Shown here: in pieces, positions 7,046-14,845 of the stretch
Layout: the number at the start of each line of letters is the position of its first letter
Position numbering within the stretch: the first letter of the stretch is position 1
Origin: Acidobacteriota bacterium
GTDB taxonomy: Bacteria > Acidobacteriota > Thermoanaerobaculia > Gp7-AA8
NCBI GenBank assembly: GCA_019244185.1
Contig: JAFATB010000005.1
Location: 112,684 to 176,683, forward strand
Reading direction: 5' to 3'
DNA: 64,000 nucleotides
Translations under genes and position numbers: made by a program
The notes under the pieces: generated by a model
What the model was told of the DNA's origin: nothing
What the model saw: only the letters and a program-made list of their open reading frames with translations
Databases searched by the model: none

Positions 7046-10000
7046 TCAGGCGGAGATCGTTTGCGCCGGCAAACGCCGCTCGATCGGCCCAAGGACGCGA
7101 AGTGCGCCCCAATATTGAGGCCTTCGGCGGAGCGGACTTGGGGAATGGAGATATTGCAGTTGTGTGCCGCGCAATGCGTCGGCGGCGGTCATTCCGCCGC
7201 GGATGCGGCGATGAAATGAACTGAAGAAAGTCGCAGCAAACGTATCGTCGATGTCGTACAGAGGAGCGACGACGGCTCCGGCTCCGGCGGCGAGGAAGGC
7301 TCGCGCGAGACTGAGAGAGCCTTCAGCCCTCCGCGTTTTTCCGGTGGCGGTCCTGCAGTTCGCGAGCACGACGAGCGGCTGCCGTCTCAGCGTCCACGAA
7401 CCGACCGTCTCCGGCGACAAGGTCGTCTCCTGCGCGCCGAGCGCAAAACCAGGACCGTCATCGGCACTCGTCGCCGGCTTCGAGTGACCAATGAGGTGAA
7501 TGACGTCCGCGTCCGTAGCCGCGGCGCGAATGACGTCCTGCGTCGCCTGCCGGTCGTAGAAACTGGTCGACCGCGGATAGGCCCCGATCACACCACGAGC
7601 TTCGGCGTCGGCGCTCGCCAGCGGCGTGAGCTGGCGATCGCCGCCGGCAGCACGCTCGGCAACCACAAGGACAGTATCTCGTGCTGACGAGGCAGCCGCA
7701 CCGGAGAGTGCTACCGCCGCACTCGGTGCGACGATCGCCGCGTGCTGCTCGATCAGGTATTCGCCACGACTTCGGTCGTATAACGCCGAAAACGGCACCT
7801 CGTCGTCGAAGGCAGCATCCGGAACCAGGACGAGCATCTCGTTTGGACCCACGCGTGCGCGCAAGGCCAACGGCAAGAGCAAGTCGTGGAGGTCGGCAAC
7901 CGCGCCTTCACACGGCAAGGAGAGCTGGGCCATGCATGTGGCGACTCGATGCACCGCCGCCGCAACCGTCTCCGTCGGCGCTGCGATCCGCACGCCAATC
8001 ACATCGTTCGAAGTCACACACCACACGAGCAGCGCGTCCGGCAAGACGGCCCACTCGAGGAGCGCCGTGTTCGCCGGCACCTGCGCGGCGATTGCGCGTG
8101 CGTCGTTCTGCGGCGCGACATTGCGACGCTCCGCGAGCAGCCGTGCCCGTGAGTGTTCGGCGACGATCAGCGCCTCTCCCCACTCCCCATCGCGCGACAA
8201 TTCTCCTAGCAGCCGCTGACTCGCCTCCGCCGCGACGTCGAGATACGAGATCCGCTCCACGGGATTCAGGAGCTCGCGTCGTTGCTGCTCCACGTACCGC
8301 AGCGCCGTTCGGAAATCGGCACGCGCTGCATGCGAATCGCGCAGTTGCTGGTGCGCGATGCCGCGCGCGAGAAACACGTCGGCGACACGAAACGTGTCGG
8401 AACGCCGCGCCGTGCGGCCGAGGTAGCGATTTGCAGCCGTCATGGCGATTGCAGGTTCGGTGGCGGCAATCGTCCGAGCCAAAACCGCGTCGTAGTTCTC
8501 GACCGCGCGCTCGCGCGTCGACGGGTCGGCGATTGCAGTCGCCGCGTAGGACGCGCGTCGAAATGCTGCCTCTGCACGACCGCGCGCGCCAGAACGATGC
8601 ATAGCGACCGCGTACCAGAGATCGGCGTCCGCGATCGCAGTCGGATCGCCGCTGACGTTCGCGATCGTCTTGAGCCTGCTCGCCACTGCGACCGCAAGCC
8701 GTGGATGCTGGTCATCGCGCAGCAGAGACTGGAGCATCTCCTGCAGGGAAACATGCAGCCGGTCGTGATCGCCCGCTCGGTACAACCCGGCGATTCCCTC
8801 GATGCGCGCCCCCCAACCGTCGTCGGCCGCTCGGAGGTACGATGCTCGCTCGGCGATCATTGCCTGGAGAGCGGCAATCGTGTCGGTTTCGCCGGCCTTT
8901 GTGAGTTGCGCCAGCGCCGAGGCGTAGGGACGGCCGGCGGCGCCGGCGCGGTCTGACGCAACGTACGCCAAGCCTTCGATCCATGACAGCCTCGCGTCAA
9001 GGGTCGGGTACCGTTTCGCGTCGTAGGCTGGCGAACCGCGGACGCGCGCGATCTCGCGCAATGCAACGTCGTAGCGTGCGCAATACCACTGCGCACGGGC
9101 AGTCGCGAGACGCGAAAGCCACTCCAGCCGCGTATATGCCCGCAGATGCTCGCTGGCGGCTTCAAGAAGCGTCGCCGCCCGTTGCACATCGGTTTTCTGA
9201 AGTTGCTGCCCCTGCCGCAGTTCCTGTAAGCCGGACGCCGCGCCCGCGGAACCGTTGCGCCGCAGATCCGCCAATGCCGCGGCGAGAAAAGCATCGCCGC
9301 GGCGTTCGAACGTGGCGGCAGCGGTTCGCAGGGCAAAGTCGTCAGAATCCGCTCCATCGACGATCCGCGCCTCTGCGGCGTCGCGCATTTGTCGTGGATG
9401 CTCGGCCACGAGGCGCGCAATCGCCGCCGCGTCGGATCGCGCGATCGCGCGCGCGAGAAGAGCGCCCCCGTCCCACGAGCTGCTGCTGGTCGGCTCATTG
9501 AGATCGGATAGCTTCTGTCGCGCCTCGGTCGCCCAAGGCGACTGCGGATCGAGGCGGAGGTAATCGGCCCAGGCAACCTTTGCGTCCTCCTGAAGACCGA
9601 CCGCGGTCAGGGCGAGTGCACGATTCCAGGCGATGGGGGGCGAATGCTCGAGGTTCCATGCTCGCTGGACGCACTCCGCTGCGGCGAGATCATCCGTGCG
9701 CGCGCGCGTGTAGAGGGCGCGCGCCGAATAGGCGGCGGAGAGATCGTTGAGCAACGTAGCGTCTTGCGAGGCGGTGATTGCCGCACTTATCGATGACTGA
9801 TGCGTCTCACGCGTCAACGCTTTTTCGAGCGTCGTGACTGCCGCTCGCGGGTCGCCGAGCAGCAACTCGGCAACGCCGACGGCGTGTAGGTTCTTCGGCG
9901 TCGCGTGCGCGTCGGCGGCATGGCGGATGTCCGCTGCCGCAGCCATGAGCGCCCAGCGATGCTCGTCGCCTTTGTCGCTGCCGTCCTGGCCGCCTTCGCC

Positions 10001-10393
10001 ACCGCGCATGTGGTTGTACTCTTTGTACGAGAAACCTCCGCTCAATCGTCCCTCGATCGGGCGACTCTCGAGATCGTCCGCAGCTGCAATCAGCTTGGCG
10101 ATATCCGCCGAGCCGGAACGGCCGGGCAGGAAACGATAGACGTACAAAGCCGCAATCGCCGCGAGCAGCGCCGCAGTTGCAGCCATCCACCAACGCGAGC
10201 GGAAAGGCCGGATTCGAGTGGGCTGAGCCGCGGTGGAGAGCTCGGTCGCCGTCATGAAGACAGAGCGGCACTCGCCGCAAACACTGACGTGTTCGATTGC
10301 CGCGCGGCGGGCGCTCGCGTCCAATGTGCCATCCGCTAAGCCGGCGAGGGTCTCCGGGTCGAGATGATTGGACGGTTCGGTGAGAGTGCTCAT
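7046..10393 (-). CDS. Membrane protein: zinc-finger anti-sigma-like domain, TPR repeats, CHAT (caspase-fold) protease
   Basis: 1115 residues. N-terminal segment 1-65 carries an HC2-type zinc finger (H35, C39, C42: HVSVCGEC) like that of anti-sigma factors. One membrane helix follows at about 69-88 (WWMAATAALLAAIAALYVY) with four Arg on its N-terminal side, predicting N-in/C-out topology. Then come roughly 650 residues of TPR-like helical repeats. The C-terminal CHAT domain keeps both catalytic residues: His970 (VIHLIGHS) and Cys1013 (VVLANCRTATGK). The start forms an ATGA overlap with the sigma-factor gene, so sigma and presumptive anti-sigma are translationally coupled. Likely role: sense a signal through the TPR/CHAT part and control the sigma factor and the downstream protease genes. 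Substrate unknown. Confidence 0.88.
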   Translation of the reverse strand: MSTLTEPSNHLDPETLAGLADGTLDASARRAAIEHVSVCGECRSVFMTATELSTAAQPTRIRPFRSRWWMAATAALLAAIAALYVYRFLPGRSGSADIAKLIAAADDLESRPIEGRLSGGFSYKEYNHMRGGEGGQDGSDKGDEHRWALMAAAADIRHAADAHATPKNLHAVGVAELLLGDPRAAVTTLEKALTRETHQSSISAAITASQDATLLNDLSAAYSARALYTRARTDDLAAAECVQRAWNLEHSPPIAWNRALALTAVGLQEDAKVAWADYLRLDPQSPWATEARQKLSDLNEPTSSSSWDGGALLARAIARSDAAAIARLVAEHPRQMRDAAEARIVDGADSDDFALRTAAATFERRGDAFLAAALADLRRNGSAGAASGLQELRQGQQLQKTDVQRAATLLEAASEHLRAYTRLEWLSRLATARAQWYCARYDVALREIARVRGSPAYDAKRYPTLDARLSWIEGLAYVASDRAGAAGRPYASALAQLTKAGETDTIAALQAMIAERASYLRAADDGWGARIEGIAGLYRAGDHDRLHVSLQEMLQSLLRDDQHPRLAVAVASRLKTIANVSGDPTAIADADLWYAVAMHRSGARGRAEAAFRRASYAATAIADPSTRERAVENYDAVLARTIAATEPAIAMTAANRYLGRTARRSDTFRVADVFLARGIAHQQLRDSHAARADFRTALRYVEQQRRELLNPVERISYLDVAAEASQRLLGELSRDGEWGEALIVAEHSRARLLAERRNVAPQNDARAIAAQVPANTALLEWAVLPDALLVWCVTSNDVIGVRIAAPTETVAAAVHRVATCMAQLSLPCEGAVADLHDLLLPLALRARVGPNEMLVLVPDAAFDDEVPFSALYDRSRGEYLIEQHAAIVAPSAAVALSGAAASSARDTVLVVAERAAGGDRQLTPLASADAEARGVIGAYPRSTSFYDRQATQDVIRAAATDADVIHLIGHSKPATSADDGPGFALGAQETTLSPETVGSWTLRRQPLVVLANCRTATGKTRRAEGSLSLARAFLAAGAGAVVAPLYDIDDTFAATFFSSFHRRIRGGMTAADALRGTQLQYLHSPSPLRRRPQYWGALRVLGPIERRLPAQTISA

Positions 10394-11292
10394 GGAATTG
10401 CGCCCTCCCCTTTTGTGACCTTCGCCCCTCCGGAAGTCCCACTCGTTGTGGGAGGCCCACCTACGGGATTGGTGGGACGGAAGGCATGGATTTCCCCACC
10501 ATGGGAAAAGAAATCGAAGTGGATGTCCGTGTCGCCGCGATCGAGAAGCGTGGCGACATCGCTCCTTGCGACGCCAGCCCGCTCGAGCGTGCGTCGCATC
10601 GTCCCGTAAAGCCGGTCCAGTCGCTTATAGAGGCGCTTCTGTTCGATGTGCAGCCTTTGCGCGATGTCGGGCACTTTCAGGGCGTGCCAGAAGCGCATCT
10701 GCAGGATGAGGCGGTCCTCGGCGTCGAGAGTGCCGAGGAGCTCGTCGATGGCGCGGGCGGCGGTGCGGGCGGCGCGTTCGCGCTCATGGATCTCGACGCG
10801 TTCGTCGGCGCCGGCGTCGACGGCGGGCGCGTCGGCGCTCACCTCTTCCGAGACGATCGTCGGGCGGGGGGTGCGGGGCGGGAGGCGGACGTAGATCGCC
10901 TCGAGCTCGCAGGCGGTGTATTGCGAGCCGGCCGGGGTGGTCAATACCTTGACCGCCTCGTCGAACGTGTAGCCGTCGCGGGTGACGAGGCGTTCCAGCG
11001 TAATGGCCTTGTCGCCGAGGCGTTTGGCTTCGGCGGAGGGGCGCCATTTCCCCCAGCGTTCGACGCGCCATTGATGCGCGAGGCGGGCGATCACGGTCGT
11101 GAGGTAGGTCGAAAACGAGCTGCGGCCCTCGAACTTGCGGATGACGGCGTAGTCGTCGTCGAGGAGGCGGACGCGGACCTCCTGCATGAACTCGAGGGTC
11201 TCGTCGCGGTTGAGATGGTCCCGGCGCGCGACGAAGGCGGCGATGCGCTCGATCGTGCCAAGGTGCTCGAGGTACGTCTCTTCCGCGTTCAT
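10390..11292 (-). CDS. ECF-type RNA polymerase sigma factor
   Basis: 300 residues. Region 2 is seen at EFMQEVRVRLLDDDYAVIRKFEGRSSFSTYLTTVIARLAHQ (given here as one region, about residues 34-75), the standard ECF core contact; region 4 is a helix-turn-helix around LDAEDRLILQMRFWHALKVPDIAQRL and RLYKRLDRLY. A long 60-residue linker and a Pro/Gly/Thr-rich C-terminal tail of about 60 residues exceed the minimal ECF length (about 190). It is the first gene of the block, overlapping the zinc-finger/CHAT gene by 4 bases. By family rule it should direct RNA polymerase to its own promoter set, possibly including this operon. Confidence 0.88.
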   Translation of the reverse strand: MNAEETYLEHLGTIERIAAFVARRDHLNRDETLEFMQEVRVRLLDDDYAVIRKFEGRSSFSTYLTTVIARLAHQWRVERWGKWRPSAEAKRLGDKAITLERLVTRDGYTFDEAVKVLTTPAGSQYTACELEAIYVRLPPRTPRPTIVSEEVSADAPAVDAGADERVEIHERERAARTAARAIDELLGTLDAEDRLILQMRFWHALKVPDIAQRLHIEQKRLYKRLDRLYGTMRRTLERAGVARSDVATLLDRGDTDIHFDFFSHGGEIHAFRPTNPVGGPPTTSGTSGGAKVTKGEGAIP

Positions 11293-11437
11293 CGGACCCA
11301 GTGACGCTTAGGCGTCTTACGCAGCCGCGGCGAGCCGCGGGACCTATAGATTTCGGGAACGCCGTCAGTCTAACAGGATCGGTGAGGAACGGAAGGTCGG
11401 ACGCGGCGGACGGAACGTCCACCGTGTCCGAAAGTTT

Positions 11438-11728
11438 TTAGCCGCGGCCTTTGCGGGTGCTTGCGACGTCGTCAGTGCCGTCGAGCCGCTCGACCTGCTG
11501 CTTGCCGCCGAGGCCGTCGTGCGCGGCCTCGCGCGTCTGGCGCTCGTCGAGTTTCGCGCCGGTGCGCTGCGACTCCCACTGTTCGGTGGTCAGTCCGCGC
11601 GGGCGTTCCGCGGCGTCGCCCTGGTACAGGTTGCCTTTCACGATATGGATGACACGGTCACCTTTGACGCGCGTCTTGCGGTCCGGCGAGCCGGCTTTCG
11701 GATCGGGACCGCGTTGGTCGTCTCTCAT
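11438..11728 (-). CDS. Small hydrophilic hypothetical protein
   Basis: 96 residues when started at the ATG at 11728, which has GGAGG six bases upstream; the longer frame from 11761 lacks a ribosome site. Very polar, with no hydrophobic segment except VIHIVKGNLYQG; rich in Arg, Asp, Gln and Gly. Probably disordered. It is divergent from the Fur-family gene. No family recognised. Confidence 0.6.
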   Translation of the reverse strand: MRDDQRGPDPKAGSPDRKTRVKGDRVIHIVKGNLYQGDAAERPRGLTTEQWESQRTGAKLDERQTREAAHDGLGGKQQVERLDGTDDVASTRKGRG

Positions 11729-11785
11729 GGTTGCCTCCGCCTTCGGAAGAGCAAAGGACATGCACGGTGGACGCGAAAAAGAAAC

Positions 11786-11815
11786 TTGACATCATCCCGA
11801 TTAGACTTATTCTAA
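11786..11815 (+). promoter_or_regulatory. Promoter overlapped by a PerR/Fur-type operator
   Basis: A minus-35 TTGACA (11786-11791) is followed after 16 bases by a minus-10 TATTCT (11808-11813). Overlapping the minus-10 is the perfect inverted repeat TTAGA-CTTAT-TCTAA (11801-11815), close to known PerR-box sequence. The predicted transcription start falls at or next to the GTG at 11821, so the mRNA may be leaderless. Arrangement suggests autorepression of the downstream regulator. Confidence 0.65.
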
Positions 11816-11820
11816 ATTTC

Positions 11821-12243
11821 GTGAACGTCAAACATGAGCCCGGCGAGCAGTTGCGCGAGCATGGCATCCAGCCTTCCGCGCAGCGCGTGGCGGTGGCGGA
11901 TTACGTCCTGCGCACGCTGGAGCATCCGTCCGCCGACCTCGTCTGGAAGCGGGTCAAAGAGAAGTTCCCGTGGATCTCCCGCGCGACGGTCTACAACACG
12001 CTGAACCTCTTCGTCGACAAGGGCCTGCTGCAGCGCCTGACCATCGCCGAGGACTGCGTGATCTTCGACCCGATCACGGAGACGCACCATCACTTCATCG
12101 ACGAGTCCACCGGCGCGATCCACGACGTGCCGTGGGAGCGCGTGCAGGTCTGCAACATCGAGTCGCTGCGCGAGTACGACGTCCACGACTACCAGGTGGT
12201 GATGCGCGGCAAGCTCCGCCGCACGCCGAAACGCACCAAGTGA
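11821..12243 (+). CDS. Fur-family regulator, PerR-like
   Basis: 140 residues from a GTG with no ribosome site; the upstream in-frame extension runs through the promoter and is not credible. N-terminal winged helix with PSAQRVAVADYVL and SRATVYNTLNLFVDKGLL (recognition helix), C-terminal dimerisation/metal domain with DPITETHHHFIDESTG. Only two Cys are present and no CxxC pair, so the structural zinc site of many Fur proteins is missing. It precedes ahpC and ahpD, matching a peroxide-sensing repressor that is relieved on metal-catalysed oxidation of its His ligands. Confidence 0.85.
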   Translation: MNVKHEPGEQLREHGIQPSAQRVAVADYVLRTLEHPSADLVWKRVKEKFPWISRATVYNTLNLFVDKGLLQRLTIAEDCVIFDPITETHHHFIDESTGAIHDVPWERVQVCNIESLREYDVHDYQVVMRGKLRRTPKRTK

Positions 12244-12295
12244 ATCACCCGCCCGGCCCCGCGCCGGGCACAGTACGCAAAAGGAGAAGATCAAG

Positions 12296-12832
12296 ATGTT
12301 GACTGTTGGAGACAAGTTTCCCGAGTTCAAGGTGACGGCGAACGTCGGCCGCGAAAAAGGCAAAGAGTTCAAGGACGTCACGAACAAGGACTTCGCCGGC
12401 AAGTGGCTGGTCTTTTACGCCTATCCGAAGGATTTCACCTTCATCTGCCCGACGGAGATCGTCGAGTTCGGCCGCCACACGAATGATTTCGCCGACCGCG
12501 ACGCCGTCGTTCTCGGCGGCTCGACCGACAACGAGTTCTCGCACCTCGCGTGGCGCAACGCGCATCCGGACCTCGCCGACATGCCCACTCCGCTCGTGCA
12601 CATCAACCCGAAGCTCGCCAACGAGCTCGGCATCGTGCACAAGGAAGGCGGCGTCGCGCTGCGCGTGACGTTCGTCGTCGATCCGGACGGCATCATCCGC
12701 TCGGTCAGCGCGTACGACCTCTCGGTCGGCCGCAACGTCGGCGAAGTGCTCCGCACCCTCGACGCCCTTCAGACCGACGAGCTTTGCCCCTGCAACTGGC
12801 AGAAGGGCGAAGACACGATCAAGGTGGCGTAG
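12296..12832 (+). CDS. ahpC: Alkyl hydroperoxide reductase AhpC (2-Cys peroxiredoxin)
   Basis: 178 residues with peroxidatic Cys51 in FTFICPTEI and C-terminal Cys164/Cys166 in DELCPCNW as resolving cysteines, the pattern of AhpC proteins that work with AhpD. It reduces hydrogen peroxide and organic peroxides in the cytoplasm. ATG has a good AAAAGGAGA ribosome site. A small GC hairpin (12251-12269) lies in the 52-base gap after the regulator gene. Two bases separate its stop from ahpD. Confidence 0.95.
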   Translation: MLTVGDKFPEFKVTANVGREKGKEFKDVTNKDFAGKWLVFYAYPKDFTFICPTEIVEFGRHTNDFADRDAVVLGGSTDNEFSHLAWRNAHPDLADMPTPLVHINPKLANELGIVHKEGGVALRVTFVVDPDGIIRSVSAYDLSVGRNVGEVLRTLDALQTDELCPCNWQKGEDTIKVA

Positions 12833-12834
12833 CG

Positions 12835-13383
12835 ATGAGCGCCGCGATGGAAGAGCTGCGCGCCGGAATCCCCGATGCCGCGCGCGACATCAAGCTGAAC
12901 CTGCAGAGCGTTCTGCAGCAGAGCTCTCTCACGCCGGCGCAGCGGTGGGGCGTGGCGATCGCTTCGGCGGTCGCCACCCACAACGCGCGTCTGCGCGATG
13001 CGCTCGTGGCCGACGCGAAACAGGAAGTCGGTCCAGAGGTCATCGATGATGCGCTCGCGTCGGCGGCGCTCATGGCCATGAACAACGTGTACTACCGCTT
13101 CCGCCACATGATCGCGAAGGAGTCGTACGAGCGGATGCCGGCGCGGCTGCGCATGCAGCGCATCGCTCGTCCCGCATCGAACAAGCCGGACTTCGAACTG
13201 TTCTGCCTCGCCGTCAGCGCGATCAACGGCTGCGAGATGTGCATCCGCTCGCACGAGCAGGCGGTGCTGCAGGGCGGGCTGACGGAGGAGCAGGTCCACG
13301 ACGCCGTACGCGTCGCGGCGGTCGTCAACGCCGCGGCCATCGCGATCGAGTTGCCCGCCGACGTCGCCGCTCCGGTCGCGTAA
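12835..13383 (+). CDS. ahpD: Alkyl hydroperoxidase AhpD
   Basis: 182 residues, all-helical CMD-like fold. The redox motif CEMC (Cys133, Cys136) with His140 in CEMCIRSHEQ matches the AhpD active site and proton relay, nearly the same numbering as in mycobacterial AhpD. It recycles oxidised AhpC, taking electrons from a lipoamide donor in known cases. It starts two bases after the ahpC stop, so the two are coexpressed. Confidence 0.95.
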   Translation: MSAAMEELRAGIPDAARDIKLNLQSVLQQSSLTPAQRWGVAIASAVATHNARLRDALVADAKQEVGPEVIDDALASAALMAMNNVYYRFRHMIAKESYERMPARLRMQRIARPASNKPDFELFCLAVSAINGCEMCIRSHEQAVLQGGLTEEQVHDAVRVAAVVNAAAIAIELPADVAAPVA

Positions 13384-13395
13384 CGCGCGGCACGC

Positions 13396-13788
13396 TCAGC
13401 GCGTCACGCGGATGTTGTTCTCGACTTCCCGCACGCCGCGCACCGACTCCGCGAGATCCTCGGCCAGCCGCTTCGCGTGGCGTTCGTTGACGCTGCCCGT
13501 GAGGACGACCACGCCACCGCTGACCGACACTTCGATGTCGGTCGCGTCGACGTCGTCGTCATCCGCGAGCCGCTCGCAGATGTCCTCGCGGATGCGGTCG
13601 TCGCCTCGCTGATAGTTCTTCGGGCCGCGCCCGCGGTACGACGGGCGCGCGCCGCGATCGTCGGCGTGGCCGACGTTCCAGCTGCGATCGTTCTCGAGAT
13701 CGCGATAGCCGCGCGGCCCCGGCGTGTAGTCGAAGCCCTCGCCTTCATAGCCGAACATGCCGCGGTTCGGCGTGCGGTCGATTCCCAT
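13396..13788 (-). CDS. BON-domain protein
   Basis: 130 residues from an ATG at 13788 with GGAGGTG seven bases upstream. The first 70 residues are Gly/Arg/Asp/Tyr-rich and probably disordered (PNRGMFGYEGEGFDYTPGP). The C-terminal 65 form a BON domain (IREDICERLADDDDVDATDI, VSGGVVVLTGSV, LAEDLAESVRGVREVENNI), usually phospholipid-associated in periplasmic proteins such as OsmY. No signal peptide is visible. Probably stress-related by family; not proven here. Confidence 0.8.
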   Translation of the reverse strand: MGIDRTPNRGMFGYEGEGFDYTPGPRGYRDLENDRSWNVGHADDRGARPSYRGRGPKNYQRGDDRIREDICERLADDDDVDATDIEVSVSGGVVVLTGSVNERHAKRLAEDLAESVRGVREVENNIRVTR

Positions 13789-13833
13789 CGGAACACCTCC
13801 TGCCCGCGAAGCGAGAGCAACTAAAATGCCGCC

Positions 13834-14226
13834 ATGTGCCGCTGGTGCAAAGGGGCGGTGAGCGGGCGCAGGCGGACGTTCTGTTCCGACGCGTGCGTGC
13901 ACGAGTGGCGGCTGCGGTCGAGCCCGTCGTATCTGCGCGACTGCGTCTTCGCGCGCGACCGCGGCGTGTGCGCGCTCTGCGGCATCGACACGGAAGCTGA
14001 GCGCCGGCGCATCGCGCGCATGCCGTTCGGCACGCGGATGCGCGAGCTGCGCATGCTGCAGGAGCACGGCCTCATTCATTGCGGCCGCAAATCGTGGTGG
14101 GAGGCGGATCACATCATGCCGGTGGTCGAAGGCGGCGACTCGAATCTCGAGAATTTGCGGACGCTCTGCATCCCCTGCCACCGCGGCGTGACGACGGAAC
14201 TACGGCTGCGACGAGCGATCAGATGA
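13834..14226 (+). CDS. HNH endonuclease
   Basis: 130 residues. N-terminal zinc-binding segment (CRWCKG and FCSDACVHEW), a second CALCG, then the HNH core WWEADHIMPVVEGG with DSNLENLRTLCIPCHR, which holds the metal-binding His/Asn/His and a Cys pair. Found widely as a stand-alone chromosomal gene; no prophage or restriction genes are adjacent. Its 3' end overlaps the convergent SGNH hydrolase by eight bases. Confidence 0.85.
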   Translation: MCRWCKGAVSGRRRTFCSDACVHEWRLRSSPSYLRDCVFARDRGVCALCGIDTEAERRRIARMPFGTRMRELRMLQEHGLIHCGRKSWWEADHIMPVVEGGDSNLENLRTLCIPCHRGVTTELRLRRAIR

Positions 14227-14827
14227 CCACGCGCGTCGCGATCGTCGCCGCCTCGAGCGAGCGCACGATCGCCTGCGCGATCTTCCGTCCGCCGCGTCCT
14301 GACGGTTCGATCGGATTCGCGTAGTCCGAGGGCTCCGTGCAGACGAGACGCAGCTCGATGACCGGCAACGCGTGCGCGACCGCGGTGCGCAGGATGACGT
14401 CGTTGAAGAGCAGCAGCGCGATGCGCGCCTCCGCCGGCGGCAGGTTGCCATTGTAGATCGTGCAGAGCGTCACCGGCTTCTTCGCGCGCAGCGCCGTTCC
14501 CACCATCGCCACGTACTCCTTCTCGAATACTTCGCTGCGTTTCCGAAAAATCTCCAGCGCCTCGGTCGTCGATTGCACCGGCAGCGCGAGGAGATCCGTG
14601 TTGCCGAGGGCGTCGTTGCCGCCGGCGGAGATCACGAGGTGCGTGGCGTCGACGGGGACGCGGCGCAGTTGCGCGGAAACGTTCGCGACGACCGCGCCGT
14701 CGACGGCGAGCAGCGTCGCGGTATGGGAGCGCGGCAGGAGCTCGCGCAGGTGCGTGACGACGTCGGGCTCGCCGCGCGTGTAGGACCCGTTGTCGAAGAT
14801 GGAGTCGCCGAGGAGGATGACGTGCAT
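14219..14827 (-). CDS. SGNH/GDSL-type hydrolase
   Basis: 202 residues. Block I nucleophile is in VILLGDSIFDNG, block III is GGND, and the C-terminal catalytic block appears as DYANPIEPSGRGGRKIA, where His of the usual DxxH is not obvious. No signal peptide. Substrate unknown (esterase or lipase-like). The long open frame continuing upstream to 16111 is a shadow of the glycosyltransferase gene; the true start at 14827 lies 18 bases from the divergent gene. Confidence 0.8.
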   Translation of the reverse strand: MHVILLGDSIFDNGSYTRGEPDVVTHLRELLPRSHTATLLAVDGAVVANVSAQLRRVPVDATHLVISAGGNDALGNTDLLALPVQSTTEALEIFRKRSEVFEKEYVAMVGTALRAKKPVTLCTIYNGNLPPAEARIALLLFNDVILRTAVAHALPVIELRLVCTEPSDYANPIEPSGRGGRKIAQAIVRSLEAATIATRVVI

Positions 14828-14845
14828 GGTGTGCGACGATAGGTC

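Noticed and set aside
7046..11292. CHAT protease as part of a type III-E CRISPR system
   Set aside because: No CRISPR repeat array or Cas protein is visible anywhere in the window.
13834..14226. HNH nuclease as evidence of a prophage or restriction system
   Set aside because: No phage structural, integrase or methyltransferase genes nearby.
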